DNA of 9,701 nt, taken from assembly GCA_020216625.1 (NCBI GenBank), contig JAIUYB010000051.1, positions 1 through 9,701 on the forward strand, given 5' to 3'. Positions 7,341-9,701 of this stretch are shown one piece after another. The notes beneath the pieces were generated by a model. That model saw only the letters and a program-made list of their open reading frames with translations. It did no database searches and was not told the origin of the DNA. This stretch comes from Desulfarculus sp. GTDB taxonomy: Bacteria; Desulfobacterota; Desulfarculia; Desulfarculales; Desulfarculaceae. Both the position numbers and the translations under genes were made by a program. Each line of letters opens with the position of its first letter. Position 1 is the first letter of the stretch.

Positions 7341-7672
7341 CAGTCTTCCCAGGGCGGATTGACCGCCGGGGCCCAGGCCATGTCCTTGAGCGGGACCAGC
7401 TCCTGCCGCAGATCGGTGATCTCGGCCAGGGCCAGGCGCTCCACGAAGCGCGCGATTTCGTCCAGCTGGTGCTGCACGTGGGCGGTCTGGTTGCCGCAGA
7501 CCGCGAAGCCCAGCTCCAGGCGCTGCCAGGTGTCCTGGCCGCCCACCTCGGCGGCGGCGGCGTTGAACTTGGCCCGCACCCGGTCGATGACCGCGCGCGC
7601 GACCTTGCGCTTGGTCTTCAGGCCGCCGGAATCGGCCACGTGCAGGGTCATGGTCAGCGCACCCACCACCAT
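7340..7672 (-). CDS. ylxP: DUF503 family protein YlxP
   Basis: A 110-residue small protein of the DUF503/YlxP family, which typically lies between infB and rbfA. Seen directly: an N-terminal MVVGALTMTLHV strand, the SGGLKTKRKVARAVIDRVRAK segment containing the family's LKxKR motif, a GGQDTWQRLELGFAVCGN block matching the usual 'DxWQxAxLG' region, and an HVQHQLDEIARFVE helix. Family knowledge: it folds as a ferredoxin-like dimer; YlxP has been proposed to act in ribosome assembly alongside RbfA, but its biochemical role is not settled. Usual length is about 95 residues; here there is a C-terminal extension rich in Pro/Trp (MAWAPAVNPPWED). The ATG at 7672 lies 3 nt after the infB stop without a strong Shine-Dalgarno, so translation probably depends on ribosomes finishing infB. 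Confidence 0.92.
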   Translation of the reverse strand: MVVGALTMTLHVADSGGLKTKRKVARAVIDRVRAKFNAAAAEVGGQDTWQRLELGFAVCGNQTAHVQHQLDEIARFVERLALAEITDLRQELVPLKDMAWAPAVNPPWED

Positions 7673-7675
7673 CGG

Positions 7676-9701
7676 CTACAACTGGGCCGCGACCTCGCGG
7701 GTGACGTAGACCTCGATCTCGTCGCCCACCTTGATGTCGTTGTAATTCTCCAGGCCGATGCCGCACTCGTAGCCCTGCAAGACCTCCTTGACGTCGTCCT
7801 TGAAACGCCGCAGGGAGGAGAGCTTGGTGGTGGCCACCACCACCCCGTCGCGCAGCAGGCGGGCCTGGGCGTTGCGCTCCACCTTGCCGCTGGTGACCGC
7901 GCAGCCGGCGATGGTCCCCACCTTGGGCGCGGTGAAGGTTTGGCGCACCACCGCCCGGCCGATGACCTCCTCCTGGATCACCGGGGCCAGCAGGCCGGTC
8001 AAAGCGGCGGTGACGTCGTCGATCACCTGGTAGATGACGTCGTAGGTGCGGATGTCCACATGCTCGGCCTCGGCGATTTCCGTCACCTTGCCGGTGGGGC
8101 GCACGTTGAAGCCGATGATGATGGCGTTGGAGGCGCTAGCCAGCATCACGTCGGTCTCGGTGATGGCGCCGGTGGCCGAGTGGATGACGTTGACCTTGAC
8201 CTGCTCGTTGCCCAGCTTGTTCAAGGCGTCCACCATGGCCTCCACCGAGCCCTGCACATCGGCCTTGACCACCAGCTTCAGCTCCTGGACCGCGCCCTCC
8301 TTCATCTGCTCGAAGAAGCCTTCCAGCGACAGCCGCGTCTGGGAGCTCAGCTCGGCCTCGCGCTTCTTCATGGCGCGGTGCTCGGCGATCTGCTTGGCCA
8401 CCTTGTCGTTTTCCACCACCACGAACTCGTCGCCGGCCTCGGGCACGCCGGCGAAGCCCTGCACCTCGACCGGGATGGCCGGCCCGGCGTCGTCCACCCG
8501 GCGACCCAGGTCGTCAAACAGCGCCCGGACCCGGCCGGAGTGGACGCCGCAGACAAAGGCGTCACCGGCCTTCAGGGTGCCTTCCTGCACCAGCACCGTG
8601 GCCACCGGGCCGCGGCCCTTGTCCAGGCGGGCCTCCAGGATGTGGCCCCGGGCGGCCTTGGCGGGGTTGGCGGTCAGCTCCAGAACCTCGGACTGCAACT
8701 GGAGCATCTCCAACAGGGTGTCTATGCCCTGGCCGGTCTTGGCCGAGACCTCCACGAAGATGGTGTCGCCGCCCCAGTCCTCGGCCACCAGGCCCAGGTC
8801 GGCCAATTCGCGGCGCACCCGCGAGGGGTCGGCCCCTGGCTTGTCGATCTTGTTGACCGCCACCACGATGGGCACGCCGGCCTCTCGGCTGTGGCTGATG
8901 GCCTCCTTGGTCTGCTGCATCACGCCGTCGTCGGCCGCCACCACCAGGACCACCACGTCGGTGACCTGAGCGCCGCGGGCGCGCATCTGGGTGAAGGCGG
9001 CGTGGCCCGGAGTGTCCAGGAAGACCACCTGGCCGCCGTCGGGCAGGTGGACGTTGTAGGCGCCGATGTGCTGAGTGATGCCGCCCGCCTCGCCGCCGGC
9101 CACGTCGGTGCGCCGGATGGCGTCCAGGAGCGAGGTCTTGCCGTGGTCGACGTGACCCATGATGGTGACCACCGGCGGACGGGTCTTGAGGTCTTCGGGA
9201 CGGTCCACGGCCTGCTCCAGCAAGCCCTCTTCCTCGAAAGCCACCCGCTCGATCTCGAAGCCGAACTCAGCCGCCACCAGGGCCGCGTCCTCCAGCTCCA
9301 GGGATTGATTCGCGGTGAGCATCATGCCCATCTTCATCAGCCGACCCACGACTTCGGCCGACTTGACGCCCATGCGCTTGCCCAATTCGGCCACGGTGAT
9401 GGCCTCGCCCACCTTGACCCGGCGCTTGATGGCCTTGGGGGTGGTGATCTCGGTTTTTTTCTTCTTTACCTGCGCGCCCCGGCGTTTGCCGCGGCCGTGG
9501 CGGTCCATGTCGTAGAGGTCGGCCTTGTCCAGGATCTCCTTGCGCTTGCCGGCGCCGGCCTTGCGCATCAAGGCCTCGTCATCGGGCATGGCCGCGGTCT
9601 TCTTGCCCTTCTTGCGCCGCCGTCCGGTCTTGTCGTCACTGCGCTCCGGCGGCGGGGTGTCCGCGGGCGCCGGGGCCGCGGGGCGGAAGCCGCTGGGGCC
9701 T
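7676..9701 (-). CDS. infB: Translation initiation factor IF-2, N-terminus beyond window edge
   Basis: IF2 is the GTPase that brings initiator fMet-tRNA to the 30S subunit and promotes subunit joining. About 674 C-terminal residues are present; the frame is open to the right edge, so the start lies outside. Visible from the edge: a Pro/Ala-rich, then Arg/Lys-rich low-complexity linker; an IF2_N helical domain (about 9420-9250, [20 protein letters not shown]); and the G domain with G1 GHVDHGKT (9157-9134), G2 [11 protein letters not shown]3 DTPGHAAF, G4 NKID and G5 SAKTG. Domains II-IV follow, ending with the fMet-tRNA-binding C2 domain ([19 protein letters not shown]). An in-frame ATG at 9589 is unlikely to be the start: the frame continues upstream with the charged linker normal for IF2, and no Shine-Dalgarno precedes it. 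The stop at 7676 is 3 nt before ylxP. All GTPase motifs are intact. Confidence 0.97.
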   Translation of the reverse strand, partial: GPSGFRPAAPAPADTPPPERSDDKTGRRRKKGKKTAAMPDDEALMRKAGAGKRKEILDKADLYDMDRHGRGKRRGAQVKKKKTEITTPKAIKRRVKVGEAITVAELGKRMGVKSAEVVGRLMKMGMMLTANQSLELEDAALVAAEFGFEIERVAFEEEGLLEQAVDRPEDLKTRPPVVTIMGHVDHGKTSLLDAIRRTDVAGGEAGGITQHIGAYNVHLPDGGQVVFLDTPGHAAFTQMRARGAQVTDVVVLVVAADDGVMQQTKEAISHSREAGVPIVVAVNKIDKPGADPSRVRRELADLGLVAEDWGGDTIFVEVSAKTGQGIDTLLEMLQLQSEVLELTANPAKAARGHILEARLDKGRGPVATVLVQEGTLKAGDAFVCGVHSGRVRALFDDLGRRVDDAGPAIPVEVQGFAGVPEAGDEFVVVENDKVAKQIAEHRAMKKREAELSSQTRLSLEGFFEQMKEGAVQELKLVVKADVQGSVEAMVDALNKLGNEQVKVNVIHSATGAITETDVMLASASNAIIIGFNVRPTGKVTEIAEAEHVDIRTYDVIYQVIDDVTAALTGLLAPVIQEEVIGRAVVRQTFTAPKVGTIAGCAVTSGKVERNAQARLLRDGVVVATTKLSSLRRFKDDVKEVLQGYECGIGLENYNDIKVGDEIEVYVTREVAAQL

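Noticed and set aside
6945..7766. A 273-residue N-terminally extended version of rbfA
   Set aside because: The extra upstream part overlaps all of ylxP and the end of infB out of frame and is Arg/Gly-rich without homology; RbfA similarity begins at the ATG at 7340, which overlaps the ylxP stop.
8046..8969. A 307-codon plus-strand open frame inside infB
   Set aside because: Ser/Thr/Ala-rich translation without motifs, lying opposite the GTPase and middle domains of IF2; an out-of-frame shadow.
9554..9589. ATG 9589 as the true start of infB or as an internal IF2-beta-like start
   Set aside because: The reading frame continues to the window edge with the Lys/Arg and Pro/Ala-rich linker typical of IF2, and no Shine-Dalgarno precedes this ATG.
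1..9701. Undescribed defence, mobile or regulatory system
   Set aside because: Every stretch over 100 bases is accounted for by a recognised housekeeping gene in conserved order; no integrase, transposase, toxin-antitoxin pair, repeat array or composition shift was seen.

Overview
The window is about 9.7 kb of very GC-rich bacterial DNA. It carries one gene-dense block of translation and RNA-metabolism genes, all on the minus strand, so transcription runs from high to low coordinates. The gene order (infB, ylxP/DUF503, rbfA, DHH phosphoesterase, truB, rpsO, pnp, M16 peptidase, dut, YycJ-type metallo-hydrolase) and the strong G/C third-position bias fit a high-GC Desulfobacterota/Deltaproteobacteria-type organism. 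That assignment is an inference from recalled gene order and protein flavour; no taxonomic search was run.

Layout in the direction of transcription: the C-terminal two thirds or so of infB (window edge to 7676); ylxP (7672-7340); rbfA (7340-6945); nrnA-like DHH phosphoesterase (6948-5974); truB (5977-4964); a 90-nt truB-rpsO spacer with two potential RNA hairpins and a strong ribosome binding site; rpsO (4873-4604); pnp (4579-2345); an M16 zinc peptidase (2342-1083); dut (1086-640); and the first ~210 codons of a YycJ/WalJ-like metallo-beta-lactamase-fold protein (632 to the left edge). Most junctions are stop/start overlaps (ATGA, GTGA, TGATG) or gaps of 2-7 nt, so the genes are probably co-transcribed and translationally coupled. 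The only spacers over 20 nt are truB-rpsO (90 nt) and rpsO-pnp (24 nt). There is no gene-free stretch over 300 bases.

The genes share themes: initiation (IF2), 30S maturation (RbfA, S15), tRNA modification (TruB), RNA turnover (PNPase, with a predicted nanoRNase to clear short oligonucleotides), and nucleotide-pool hygiene (dUTPase). I saw no mobile element, CRISPR array, tRNA or rRNA, clear intrinsic terminator, or unrecognised gene. This is an ordinary conserved housekeeping region. I do not see a new biological system; the points worth a second look are the rpsO leader, the reduced rpsO-pnp junction, the charged PNPase tail and the nrnA/pnp linkage.
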